Below, one piece after another: positions 1 through 6,631 of a stretch of DNA of 14,798 nt. The position numbers and the translations under genes were made by a program. The notes below the pieces were generated by a model. The model was not told where the DNA came from. It did not search any database and was given only the letters and a program-made list of their open reading frames with translations. Numbering within the stretch: position 1 is the first letter of the stretch; every line of letters begins with the position of its first letter. The stretch is from Flemingiibacterium sp045635785 (GTDB taxonomy: Bacteria; Bacillota; Clostridia; Oscillospirales; CAG-272): NCBI GenBank assembly GCA_045635785.1, contig JAZTWJ010000033.1:1-14798 (forward strand), read 5' to 3'.

Positions 1-84
1 GTTTTGGATTTTCGCTTTTGCGATACGCCAACGTGACCTTTGGTTTGTCCTCATCCGAGGACGGGGAACGACGTTTTGTCTCGA
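1..84 (-). other. rpsJ-rplC intergenic spacer with hairpins (partial)
   Basis: This is the stretch after the rpsJ stop, cut by the window edge. The next S10-operon gene is normally rplC; no rplC start is visible by position 1, so the spacer is at least 84 nt. It holds a perfect 6-bp hairpin at 47-62 (GTCCTC/GAGGAC; loop GGAU on the minus RNA) and a TCGC-AAAA-GCGA hairpin near 12-23. No T-run follows the first hairpin, so it looks like an mRNA structure rather than a terminator. Confidence 0.45.
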
Positions 85-396
85 TTAAAGCTTAATCTCG
101 ATTTCAACGCCGGCGGGGAGCTCAAGTCCCATCAGAGCTTCAACGGTCTTCTGAGACGGCTTAACCACGTCGATGAGTCTCTTGTGAGTTCTCATTTCAA
201 ACTGCTCGCGGCTGTCCTTGTACTTGTGAACAGCGCGAAGGATCGTAACGATCTCCTTCTCCGTGGGGAGCGGAATGGGACCGGAAACGGAAGCACCGTT
301 TCTCTTTGCGGTCTCAACGATCTTCTGAGCGGCCTGATCGATCAGGGTGTGGTCGTAGCTCTTCAGACGGATTCTGATTTTCTCCTTGACTGCCAT
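85..396 (-). CDS. rpsJ: 30S ribosomal protein S10
   Basis: Ribosomal protein S10 (103 aa), a component of the 30S subunit head that also acts as NusE in transcription antitermination complexes. The sequence is unmistakable: it opens MAVKEKIRIRLKSYDH, then carries the block GPIPLPTEKEIVTILR and the FEMRTHKRLIDV motif, and it has the normal family length. I chose the ATG at 396 over an in-frame ATG seven codons upstream because AAGGAGG sits 8 nt before it, inside that upstream extension. It is the first gene of its transcription unit, with its own sigma-A promoter at 681-709 and a leader of about 280 nt. The rest of the S10 operon must lie to the left of the window. Confidence 0.97.
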   Translation of the reverse strand: MAVKEKIRIRLKSYDHTLIDQAAQKIVETAKRNGASVSGPIPLPTEKEIVTILRAVHKYKDSREQFEMRTHKRLIDVVKPSQKTVEALMGLELPAGVEIEIKL

Positions 397-674
397 TGCT
401 TTTGCCTCCTTCTTCATAATGGAGGGCGGTTTGATTCAAACACTGTGTCGGGTGTTTCGCGGATTCCCATAATAAAACCGCAGACTACCCGTCGGTATTT
501 TTGCGGTCCGGCATGCGGGTTTCCCACGCAGCCATAGTGAATTTTTGAAACAGACACAAGTCTGATTGACAACGCCCGGTTAAATATCGGACATACTCCG
601 GTGAAAATTCCCACCCAATCGGATTCACTGTCTCCGAAAGGATGCCACCTTTCACCATAAAACGCACGTCAACG
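397..674 (-). promoter_or_regulatory. Long structured leader of the S10 operon mRNA
   Basis: There are about 278 nt between the predicted transcription start and rpsJ, with no convincing gene. Hairpins in order along the minus RNA: GAAAGG/CCTTTC (636-653), CAGAC/GTCTG (551-564), a GC-rich one around 510-533, a two-part stem ACCGCA/TGCGGT enclosing TACC/GGTA (477-507) followed by TTTATTAT, and AAACAC/GTGTTT (438-457) just before the ribosome binding site. S10 operons in other bacteria are controlled through their leader RNA by a ribosomal protein (L4 in Escherichia coli). A similar role here is inferred from length and structure only. Confidence 0.55.
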
Positions 675-680
675 TATAAT

Positions 681-709
681 ATTATACACTATTCCATGGA
701 AAATTGCAA
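681..709 (-). promoter_or_regulatory. Sigma-A promoter of rpsJ
   Basis: On the minus strand a -35 box TTGCAA (704-709) and a perfect -10 box TATAAT (681-686) are separated by exactly 17 nt. The predicted transcription start is near 674. No other gene lies between it and rpsJ. Confidence 0.78.
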
Positions 710-747
710 GTGTTTTTCAAAAGTTTTTCCTGCTTAAACAAAAAATA

Positions 748-875
748 TTCAACGAAATTGCACACATATTTTTGTATACAATGCACACAAATATTCTGCC
801 CTTTCAAATACCAACGGAAAATATTCGTAATTCTGCCCATTTATTCATACAGCGTTCATATACATGCGTTATAAT
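748..875 (+). promoter_or_regulatory. AT-rich upstream region of the membrane-protein gene
   Basis: This non-coding stretch separates the divergent rpsJ promoter from the plus-strand gene at 914. It contains a near-direct repeat (TGCACACA followed by ATATT) at 759-770 and 782-795, a 10-bp perfect palindrome TTGTATACAA at 772-781, a repeated ATTCTGCCC (about 793-801 and 830-838) and a TATAAT at 870-875 that could be a -10 box. No good -35 box stands 16-18 nt upstream of it, so activator-dependent transcription is possible. Confidence 0.3.
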
Positions 876-913
876 ATATTGAAAACAATGCACTACAAGG
901 ACGGTTTTATGCC

Positions 914-1753
914 ATGAAACAAACAAAACGCATTCCCATGCTGCTGATCATTCTTTCCGCCGCCGCGTCGCTCCTTTTCACAGCCTCGCGCACGGTGCTC
1001 TCCCTCGTATTCCTCGACGCAGAGTACGGCGTGTATGAGCATGGGGCGATTTTGCCGCAGATATTTAGCGGAGTCTTGCTTGCCGTCACTATACTGCTTG
1101 GCATCTTTTCCTTGCTTCACGCGCCAAAGCGCCAAGCGGATTTCAAGATACCCGTTAACGATGCCACAATTTTCATCTGCTGTCTTTGTGCATTTCTGCT
1201 TGCCGCCGATGCAATTCTTACAATATATAATATAGCAACAAGCGGCGCACCCTCGATTTTTGAGATCATTGAGCTTGTCGCCGCCGTGCCCGCCGTCCTG
1301 TTCTTCTTCGGAACCATCAAAAAGGATGCCAAGCCGATCCCGCTGACCTTCGCATCCTTCTTTCCCATCGCGTGGTGTTCGATTTGCCTCATCCGCGTAT
1401 ACTTTGACAATACGCTGCTTCACACCAGCCCTATCAAGATCTTTTCCGAGCTTGCTTTTCTGGCGGCAATGGTATATTTCTTGATGGAATCGCGGATATT
1501 GCTTCAGATCGTAAAGTGCAAGATTCATTTTGCCGTCAGCTTGATCGCACCGATTTTTCTTCTGACCTCCTCCGTCCCCAACATCATTCTCGCAGACAAA
1601 ATGATGCGTGCCGAATCCGACAGCTATATCCGAACCATTTTGATAGCAGTTTTTGCGCTGTTCATCTATGTACGCACCGTCATGTATGTGCTTGCACCCG
1701 ACAAAACGGCATCCGATACCGATGTACCGCCTGCTGAACCGACACAAGAATAA
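914..1753 (+). CDS. Multi-spanning membrane protein of unknown function
   Basis: A 279-aa protein I do not recognise. It has about eight hydrophobic segments (roughly residues 7-27, 47-68, 85-108, 115-135, 144-163, 177-195, 206-230 and 240-262) joined by short loops, then a soluble acidic and proline-containing tail (DKTASDTDVPPAEPTQE). No catalytic motif or ATP-binding site is visible. It is the only clearly coding plus-strand gene in the window and stands alone between rpsJ and the spoIIIA operon. The ribosome binding site AAGGAC is 12 nt from this ATG but better spaced for an ATG at 909, which opens ATG-CCA-TGA and ends overlapping the 914 start. Coding is supported by the coherent membrane pattern; a 302-aa frame on the opposite strand looks like low-complexity shadow. 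Confidence 0.75.
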   Translation: MKQTKRIPMLLIILSAAASLLFTASRTVLSLVFLDAEYGVYEHGAILPQIFSGVLLAVTILLGIFSLLHAPKRQADFKIPVNDATIFICCLCAFLLAADAILTIYNIATSGAPSIFEIIELVAAVPAVLFFFGTIKKDAKPIPLTFASFFPIAWCSICLIRVYFDNTLLHTSPIKIFSELAFLAAMVYFLMESRILLQIVKCKIHFAVSLIAPIFLLTSSVPNIILADKMMRAESDSYIRTILIAVFALFIYVRTVMYVLAPDKTASDTDVPPAEPTQE

Positions 1754-1770
1754 TCTCAATATAAAAATCC

Positions 1771-1795
1771 CGCCCCTCTGGGTGCGCAATTTTTT
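1771..1795 (+). terminator. Terminator between convergent genes
   Basis: CGCCC/GGGTG stem (1771-1775 with 1780-1784, one G-U pair), then CGCAA and a run of six T (1790-1795) on the plus strand. On the minus strand the same stem carries a mismatch and is followed by ATTTTTAT, so it may also end the spoIIIA transcript. It lies between the stops of the 279-aa gene and spoIIIAH. Confidence 0.55.
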
Positions 1796-1797
1796 GT

Positions 1798-2415
1798 TCA
1801 AGTCTGCTCGATGATTTTGATCGCTATCGGATCAATACCCGCATGCTCGTAGACGATCTCCTTGATCTGCGACAGTTCGTTTGGCAGCAGCCCGTCCGAA
1901 CGAACAATGATACTGGCACTTCCCTCGGCAATGACCGCCACGCATTCCTCAAATCCTTTCGATTTGATCAGCGTCTCGATATTTGCTTCCGTTCTGATCT
2001 CCGATGCAATGCGGCTGATGTCCTCCGATGCCTGCTCACGCGACAGTTCATCTGCGCTCGCGCTGTCCACCACCGTCTGCAAGACTGCCAGCGCCTGATC
2101 CCGTGCCTGTCTGCGCGAAAGCTGTGCTGATGCAAAGTAGGTGTTCGCTTTTGGCGCATCCGCCTGCTCCTCTGTCTCGGAAAGCCCGCTCCCCAGCAGA
2201 TCGCCGTCGCCCACGGTAGGTGACGAATTGCCAAACAGCGTAAAATTGAGGATCACCGCCGCGCCGATCAGCACAAAGGATCCCGCCGTCACAAGATTTC
2301 GCATACCGATCTTCTTCACGGCACTGCGAATTTTTCCAATGCCGCGATCAAAGCAGCTATCCTCCCTCATGGCAGGCATACTTTCGCTCGGAAAGGTGTT
2401 TTTGTTTTCTTCCAT
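1798..2415 (-). CDS. spoIIIAH: Stage III sporulation protein AH
   Basis: SpoIIIAH (205 aa; the Bacillus subtilis protein is about 218 aa). Its extracellular domain meets forespore SpoIIQ in the intermembrane space and forms part of the feeding channel between mother cell and forespore. The protein has a soluble N-terminus, one membrane span at about residues 41-61 and a ring-building (YscJ/FliF-like) domain at about 105-205, with the characteristic run YFASAQLSRRQARDQAL and a late IKEIVYEHAGI segment. The start at 2415 was chosen because AAGGAGG stands about 9 nt before the ATG; a longer frame upstream has an atypical N-terminus. It is last in the operon, 61 nt after spoIIIAG, and ends at the shared terminator. 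Confidence 0.93.
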   Translation of the reverse strand: MEENKNTFPSESMPAMREDSCFDRGIGKIRSAVKKIGMRNLVTAGSFVLIGAAVILNFTLFGNSSPTVGDGDLLGSGLSETEEQADAPKANTYFASAQLSRRQARDQALAVLQTVVDSASADELSREQASEDISRIASEIRTEANIETLIKSKGFEECVAVIAEGSASIIVRSDGLLPNELSQIKEIVYEHAGIDPIAIKIIEQT

Positions 2416-2476
2416 AAATTCTTCCTCCTTTTCAGATTGTGCTACATGTATATGCCGGGTGCATTGCAAATATTCC

Positions 2477-2974
2477 CTATCCCGCTTCTTCAATGCTGAC
2501 GGCGGCGGCGGATACATCAAACAGTGCCGTGATGAGACTCGTCAGCTTCAATTTGATTGAAGCATCGCCGCCGCCTTTGCAAACCACCGCGATGCCGCGG
2601 ATCTTCGGTGACAGCTTCGCCGTTGGAACGAGCCCCTGGGAAACCGTCACGAATTCTGCCCTTTCCTCGCTGATCGCCCCATCCGATCTCGTCTGCACAT
2701 CCGCCGCATACTGCTGTTCGCCGTAGCTCTCCGGCGTGATCATCACGCTCACATCCGAAACGCCCTTCACATGCTCGCAAAGCTGCTTTAGTCTTGTTTC
2801 CAACGCAAAAATTTCCGAAGCGTCATCTGTTATGGATGTAGACTTGACATCCTCCGTGGGGCTAAACAGCATGAGCGCGATGCCGATGACAAACGCCGCT
2901 GCAATCAGCCAAAGACTGCGCTTTTCCTTCAGATAACCGACAAGCTGTTTTGCGCCGAGCTTATCCTCATTCAA
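2477..2974 (-). CDS. spoIIIAG: Stage III sporulation protein AG
   Basis: SpoIIIAG (165 aa) builds a large ring in the space between the mother-cell and forespore membranes. It has one membrane span (about 21-38) followed by a ring-building domain that begins around LEQLCEHVKG-like residues and contains GVSDVSVMITPE and the later KIRGIAVVCKGG strand. It is shorter than the B. subtilis protein (about 229 aa), so part of the ring insertion may be reduced. The start codon is TTG (2972-2974): GGAGG lies 9 nt upstream, and the reading begins 8 nt inside the end of spoIIIAF, suggesting translational coupling. An ATG in another frame overlaps the spoIIIAF stop but does not encode this protein. Confidence 0.93.
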   Translation of the reverse strand: MNEDKLGAKQLVGYLKEKRSLWLIAAAFVIGIALMLFSPTEDVKSTSITDDASEIFALETRLKQLCEHVKGVSDVSVMITPESYGEQQYAADVQTRSDGAISEERAEFVTVSQGLVPTAKLSPKIRGIAVVCKGGGDASIKLKLTSLITALFDVSAAAVSIEEAG

Positions 2975-3383
2975 AATAGCTCACCTCCGCTTCCAATCCG
3001 CGAATCTGCAATATGTATCGCTCCACATCCTCACAAAGCAAGCCGAGCTTTCGTTCGATCCGAACCACCAATCTGCCATCCTCGCAGGTCGCCTCCGCCC
3101 TGCACAAAAACCGTTCCTCCACCGCCTTTTCAATATAAAGCGCAACAATGGAATTCGCTTTCGCCATTGCCGCCGTTGCATCCGGCGAGATACCGTCGAA
3201 AAACTGCGGCACGCTTGGCAAAAGCTTTGTCAGCGGCGAAAGCAATGTCAGAAGCAGTACAAGGGAGATGATATATTTCAGATACTTTTTCAGAGTGCTC
3301 CCATCGGATACAAAGCCGTCAATCAGCGCAGATACAGACGCCGCCGCGATCAGCGACATCACAAACCCTTTGATTTCATTCAT
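2967..3383 (-). CDS. spoIIIAF: Stage III sporulation protein AF
   Basis: SpoIIIAF (138 aa), a channel-associated membrane protein with a periplasm-like ring-building domain. It begins MNEIKGFVMSLIAAASVSALIDG, shows two close hydrophobic segments (about residues 8-25 and 36-56) with the family-typical KYLKYIISLVLLLTLLSPL, and ends in a small soluble domain rich in Arg and Glu. It is clearly shorter than the B. subtilis protein (about 206 aa). I chose the ATG at 3383 because the conserved N-terminus starts there; the ribosome binding site is weak (GGGA/GAGAG). An in-frame GTG nine codons upstream is an alternative. It follows spoIIIAE by 32 nt and overlaps spoIIIAG by 8 nt. Confidence 0.9.
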   Translation of the reverse strand: MNEIKGFVMSLIAAASVSALIDGFVSDGSTLKKYLKYIISLVLLLTLLSPLTKLLPSVPQFFDGISPDATAAMAKANSIVALYIEKAVEERFLCRAEATCEDGRLVVRIERKLGLLCEDVERYILQIRGLEAEVSYFE

Positions 3384-3415
3384 ACTCTCATTCCCTGTCT
3401 GTCCATTCACGGATT

Positions 3416-4537
3416 TTAGCTTCCAAGTGCCGCCGAAGTTTTGGCAAACAGCGTCAGCGCGTATACAAACATCAGCGCGGCAATGACACAGACGGCGGCA
3501 AGATAGCCAATCAGCCCGCAAAGCTCCGACAGCAAATTTTTCTCGCGTGTTAAGCCGAGCATTTCCGCCGCCGTTTCAGAAACACCTACCCCAAATTTCA
3601 CAAGCAGAATTTGCACCAAAATCGGAAGTGTCAGCACAAGAATGATGATCACTCCCACTGCGCCCACGGTGCTTCTTACCAGGGAGAGACTCTCCGCCAC
3701 CGTCCCCACCGCATCCGATGCAATGCCGCCCACCACGGGAACCGCCTGCGATGCGGCAAATTTCGCCGCACGCATGGAAAGGCTGTCCGCTCTTGCGGTA
3801 ATGACCGTCTGAAAGTGCATCACCGCCGATATAACGGCGGCGGCAAATCCGAGGATCCACGTAAAGATATTCCGCACCGTTTTCGAAATGCCGCCAAGTT
3901 GCAGACCGCCGCCGATCCCCGATGCGGCAGTTATTCCAAAGCAGAGACGGAGCATCGGAAACAGCCCATGCGCCGCCAGCATTTCCACAAACGCCAGCCC
4001 CAGCATCATGCCGTTCCCCGAAATCATGGAGGAGGTGAGATTGCCGCCCGCCGTTCCGATGGCGAGCATAACGGGCACCATCGCCGTGACGATGCCCGAA
4101 AGCTGTGTCAGATACGCCTCCGCCAACAAAAATAAGCCGCGCAGATTTTCATACGCCGTCAAAAGAATGCACAGTCCCGATACAAATTCAAACAGCGTGC
4201 TCATGCTTTCTGATGCAAACAGCCCCTTTGCCGCATGCAAAGATGCGGCGGTCAGCACTACCCCCAGCATCACGGCGCACATGCGAAGCGCGGGCGAAAA
4301 TGCACTTTCGATCGCACGCTCGATCAGATCAAAAAAATATGCCGCATCAAATCGCTCCGCAAAGCCTTCCGTTTGGAAGATCTCCTCGGGCAGGGCTTCT
4401 CGCACCGCATCGGGCAGTGATCTCAAAATGGAGTCCGCATCAAAATCCGAGGGCGAGCAGATCTCCGATGCCCCGACAGGCAGACGCATGCATATCAGCA
4501 GGGCAAGCAGAACGAACATCCGCATGAATGCCACCAT
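3416..4537 (-). CDS. spoIIIAE: Stage III sporulation protein AE
   Basis: SpoIIIAE (373 aa; about 399 aa in B. subtilis) is the largest polytopic protein of the SpoIIIA complex and is thought to form part of the membrane conduit in the mother-cell membrane. It starts with a signal peptide (residues 1-23, ending VGAS), then an extracytoplasmic region with LPDAVREALPEEIF, then about seven membrane spans, including segments around LSGIVTAMVPVMLAIG, IFTWILGFAAAVISAV and VGVIIILVLTLPILVQ. The start at 4537 is supported by GGGAGG 6 nt upstream and the signal peptide; the frame is open further upstream only as a shadow of spoIIIAD. It starts 2 nt after the spoIIIAD stop. Confidence 0.95.
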   Translation of the reverse strand: MVAFMRMFVLLALLICMRLPVGASEICSPSDFDADSILRSLPDAVREALPEEIFQTEGFAERFDAAYFFDLIERAIESAFSPALRMCAVMLGVVLTAASLHAAKGLFASESMSTLFEFVSGLCILLTAYENLRGLFLLAEAYLTQLSGIVTAMVPVMLAIGTAGGNLTSSMISGNGMMLGLAFVEMLAAHGLFPMLRLCFGITAASGIGGGLQLGGISKTVRNIFTWILGFAAAVISAVMHFQTVITARADSLSMRAAKFAASQAVPVVGGIASDAVGTVAESLSLVRSTVGAVGVIIILVLTLPILVQILLVKFGVGVSETAAEMLGLTREKNLLSELCGLIGYLAAVCVIAALMFVYALTLFAKTSAALGS

Positions 4538-4539
4538 GC

Positions 4540-4923
4540 CTATCCTCCCGCAAGAATTTCGCCTGCCAATGCGGTCAGCTCCTGCATCAACGGCACAGCG
4601 AGCAAAAGCAGTTCCGCCTTTCCCACAAGCTCCAGCTTGGCGGCGATGCCGTCCTCCTTCGCATCGCGGCAGAGCTCTGCGGTAAACTGCACCGCAAGTG
4701 TAACGCCGAGCGCCTTTGTCAAGACTGAAACATGCCGCTCGAAGGCGCTCCCGCGCAGCTGCTCCGAAAGCAGGCTGAAGGCAGGCAAAAATTCCGATGC
4801 CGCCGCGCCAAACAGTACCACCGCCGCCGTCAGTCCCACAAAACTCGCAATTTCGCTTTTTTGCTCTCGTAAAATCAGAACCGTGATCAGCGCGATCAGC
4901 GCCATCCCGCAATATTTCAGCAT
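4540..4923 (-). CDS. spoIIIAD: Stage III sporulation protein AD
   Basis: SpoIIIAD (127 aa; B. subtilis about 133 aa), a small polytopic membrane subunit of the SpoIIIA channel complex, related to SpoIIIAC. It has hydrophobic segments at about residues 2-20, 28-50 and 105-120, with EIASFVGLTAAVVLFG and the mid-protein VSVLTKALGVTLAVQFTAELCRDA, which is typical of the family. The ATG at 4923 lies 2 nt after the spoIIIAC stop; the ribosome binding site is poor (GGTG), so translation probably depends on coupling with spoIIIAC. Confidence 0.93.
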   Translation of the reverse strand: MLKYCGMALIALITVLILREQKSEIASFVGLTAAVVLFGAAASEFLPAFSLLSEQLRGSAFERHVSVLTKALGVTLAVQFTAELCRDAKEDGIAAKLELVGKAELLLLAVPLMQELTALAGEILAGG

Positions 4924-4925
4924 GG

Positions 4926-5120
4926 CTATACACCAAAAATTCTGCGGATATCCGAAAACAGCGTGCCGATCTTGTCGGTGAGCATCAGCATGATCAGAAC
5001 GATGCCCGCCAGAGAAACCAGCACCGCCTGCTCTTCCCTTCCGTATTTCGCCAAAAGCTGGTAGGCAATGCTGACCATCAAACCGATGCCCGCCACCTTC
5101 AAAATCATGCCGATGTCCAT
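4926..5120 (-). CDS. spoIIIAC: Stage III sporulation protein AC
   Basis: SpoIIIAC (64 aa here; B. subtilis 68 aa), a two-span membrane subunit of the SpoIIIA complex. The hydrophobic segments are at about residues 3-22 and 34-48, separated by a charged KYGREEQ turn, and the end DKIGTLFSDIRRIF matches the family. Two starts are possible: the ATG at 5120, with GAAGGTGA about 9 nt upstream (chosen), or an in-frame GTG at 5132 that adds four residues. A perfect 7-bp hairpin sits just upstream, between a strong AAGGAGG and these starts, which makes the start choice uncertain and hints at translational control. Confidence 0.92.
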   Translation of the reverse strand: MDIGMILKVAGIGLMVSIAYQLLAKYGREEQAVLVSLAGIVLIMLMLTDKIGTLFSDIRRIFGV

Positions 5121-5131
5121 TTTTCTGTTCA

Positions 5132-5157
5132 CCTTCGCCTTGCGAAGGCTTCCTCCT
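5132..5157 (-). repeat. Hairpin between ribosome binding site and start (copy 1)
   Basis: On the minus strand AAGGAGGAAG is followed by a perfect stem CCTTCGC/GCGAAGG with a 3-nt loop (5132-5148), then the spoIIIAC start region. The same arrangement (ribosome binding site, TTYGC...GCRRA-type hairpin, then start codon) occurs before the genes starting at 9834 and 12031. Confidence 0.5.
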
Positions 5158-5171
5158 TGTTTTGATTACGA

Positions 5172-5654
5172 TCACAAAAAAAGCAATGCGAGAAGCAATC
5201 CCGCCAACACACCGAGACAGCGGCAGATCTTCATCCGTCCGACCAGCTCGTTTTTAGTCGCGGCAGACATCTCGCCGATGCGTTTTTCATAAAAGGCGAT
5301 GTGCCGCATTTCTTCATCCGCGCCGCATTGACCGAGCCCCGAAAAAAATTTGGTCAGCTCCGCCGTTTCTGTCGGTGACAGATACAGTCTCGCACCGCAT
5401 ATCCGCATGGCGTGAGGGCCGCCCTTTTCGCGAAGTGCGGCAAGAAATCCGCAAGCCTCCAGCACGCGATCTCCCCACGCGGCATAAATCCTGTCCAAAG
5501 GCGCGCGAAAAATATCCACCTGCGCTCCGATATGAGAAATCAGCCTTGCAAATGCTTCAAGCTGTTCCGCACGCAACCGAAACATCGCCGCGGTCTGCCA
5601 TCCCACCATGCCGCAGGCGGCAAACACAAGCGCCGCGCCAATCAGACGGAGCAT
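5172..5654 (-). CDS. spoIIIAB: Stage III sporulation protein AB
   Basis: SpoIIIAB (160 aa; B. subtilis about 171 aa), a mother-cell membrane protein with structural similarity to GspF/T2SS platform proteins, proposed to partner the SpoIIIAA ATPase. It has an N-terminal hydrophobic segment (residues 3-25), a helical soluble region with the family run LEAFARLISHIGAQVDIFRAPL, and a C-terminal hydrophobic end (residues 145-160, LGVLAGLLLALLF). The ATG at 5654 overlaps the end of spoIIIAA by 13 nt; the GGAGG is 13 nt upstream, so coupling is likely. The gap to spoIIIAC (51 nt) is the largest in this part of the operon and contains a hairpin. Confidence 0.93.
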   Translation of the reverse strand: MLRLIGAALVFAACGMVGWQTAAMFRLRAEQLEAFARLISHIGAQVDIFRAPLDRIYAAWGDRVLEACGFLAALREKGGPHAMRICGARLYLSPTETAELTKFFSGLGQCGADEEMRHIAFYEKRIGEMSAATKNELVGRMKICRCLGVLAGLLLALLFL

Positions 5655-6529
5655 CGCGCACTCTTTGCCTCCGTAAAGGTGCAGGTGAAATCTTTTGAAA
5701 GCCTGCCGCGCTTCCTTTCGCGGACAATGCCCACATAGGCATCGAATACACCGTTTTCATGCAGTAAGCGGACGGCGGGCCTTGCAAGAAGCTCCGCCAC
5801 ACTCGCCGCATGGGCGCTGGCAAGGATGGGAACACCCGTGTTCTGCGCCCCCAAAATCAGGCGCGCCTCCTCCGCATCTCCTAATTCGTCGCACACAATG
5901 ACCTGCGGCGACAAAGTCCGCACGGCGATCTCCATCCCCTTGGCACGGGGATAACCCGTCAGCACATCCGTCATGGTTTCCGCAAACATCTCCTCCATAT
6001 AAAGCTCTCCTCTGGTATCGAGCAGTACCACCCGCATTCTGCGTGCGAGCCATGCGGCAAGATCCCGCAGTAGTGTCGTTTTCCCAACGCCGGGCGGCGA
6101 ATAAATGAGTAGCGAGCAAACTTTCTCCGAAAGGAAGTCTGTAACAGGTGCACAAACGCCGCGGATGGCATGTGGAATGCGGATATTCAGCGATGAAATT
6201 TCTCTGACACCGCTTCCCGAATAGGTACCGCAAACACCGATACGCACGCCGCCTTCAAATCGGATGTAGCCCTCGCGGATGCTCTCATCAAACGCATAGA
6301 CAGAACCCTTGCAGAGTGCATGCACGCATGCGGCAATTTCCGTGCAGGAAAGCGTTTCTTGAAGGAGCAGATTTTCGCCCGCCACTGTGACGGATGCGGG
6401 GCGTTCTGCCCGCAGTCGGATTTCCGAAAGCTCTTCCGCCCGCATTTCGTCCGCCAGCATCCCATGGATGCGCGCCGTGATGCGGCATGGCAAGCATGTC
6501 GCCAACGCAGCCGGAAGAATTCGCGGCAT
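5642..6529 (-). CDS. spoIIIAA: Stage III sporulation protein AA (ATPase)
   Basis: SpoIIIAA (295 aa; B. subtilis about 307 aa), an AAA/secretion-type ATPase on the cytoplasmic face of the mother-cell membrane that is needed for SpoIIIA channel function. Walker A is SPPGVGKTT at residues 144-152 with Lys150; Walker B is VIVCDE at 210-215; the family block DTRGELY lies at 171-177 and a downstream ASAHAASV at 237-244. The N-terminal half contains the EIRLRAERP and RFEGGVRIGVCGTY runs typical of this family. The ATG at 6529 was chosen because GGAGAG lies about 8 nt upstream; an upstream in-frame extension has no such site. It is the first gene of the operon, directly behind a sigma-E-like promoter. 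Confidence 0.95.
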   Translation of the reverse strand: MPRILPAALATCLPCRITARIHGMLADEMRAEELSEIRLRAERPASVTVAGENLLLQETLSCTEIAACVHALCKGSVYAFDESIREGYIRFEGGVRIGVCGTYSGSGVREISSLNIRIPHAIRGVCAPVTDFLSEKVCSLLIYSPPGVGKTTLLRDLAAWLARRMRVVLLDTRGELYMEEMFAETMTDVLTGYPRAKGMEIAVRTLSPQVIVCDELGDAEEARLILGAQNTGVPILASAHAASVAELLARPAVRLLHENGVFDAYVGIVRERKRGRLSKDFTCTFTEAKSARCSV

Positions 6530-6560
6530 AGCAATCTCTCCTTTCCCTTTGAGATGGTTT

Positions 6561-6589
6561 ATTATATGGACAAGCGGCAAAAAAAATGA
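6561..6589 (-). promoter_or_regulatory. Sigma-E-like promoter of the spoIIIA operon
   Basis: On the minus strand TCATTTT (6583-6589) and CATATAAT (6561-6568) are separated by exactly 14 nt, close to the known sigma-E pattern (KMATATT, about 14 nt, CATACAAT). spoIIIA is a sigma-E operon in B. subtilis, which fits. The start of spoIIIAA is about 30 nt downstream. Confidence 0.65.
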
Positions 6590-6631
6590 CTGTCCCGATT
6601 CGATTCATCGCCGCATTATGATTTCGAAAAG

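Noticed and set aside
485..667. 60-aa frame in the rpsJ leader
   Set aside because: No ribosome binding site, and the sequence is better explained by a series of RNA hairpins; a leader peptide cannot be excluded but is not supported.
893..1801. 302-aa reading frame on the minus strand, opposite the 279-aa membrane protein
   Set aside because: Its translation is Cys-, Gly-, Lys- and Asp-rich without any domain pattern, while the plus strand gives regular membrane spans. It would also overlap the terminator and the spoIIIAH end.
3888..4685. 265-aa reading frame on the plus strand inside spoIIIAE/spoIIIAD
   Set aside because: Pro-, Ser- and Arg-rich antisense frame typical of GC-rich coding DNA; the minus strand is clearly spoIIIAE.
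4538..4936. Longer N-terminus for spoIIIAE reaching 4936
   Set aside because: The extension is a Gly/Arg/Cys-rich shadow of spoIIIAD; the signal peptide and ribosome binding site place the start at 4537.
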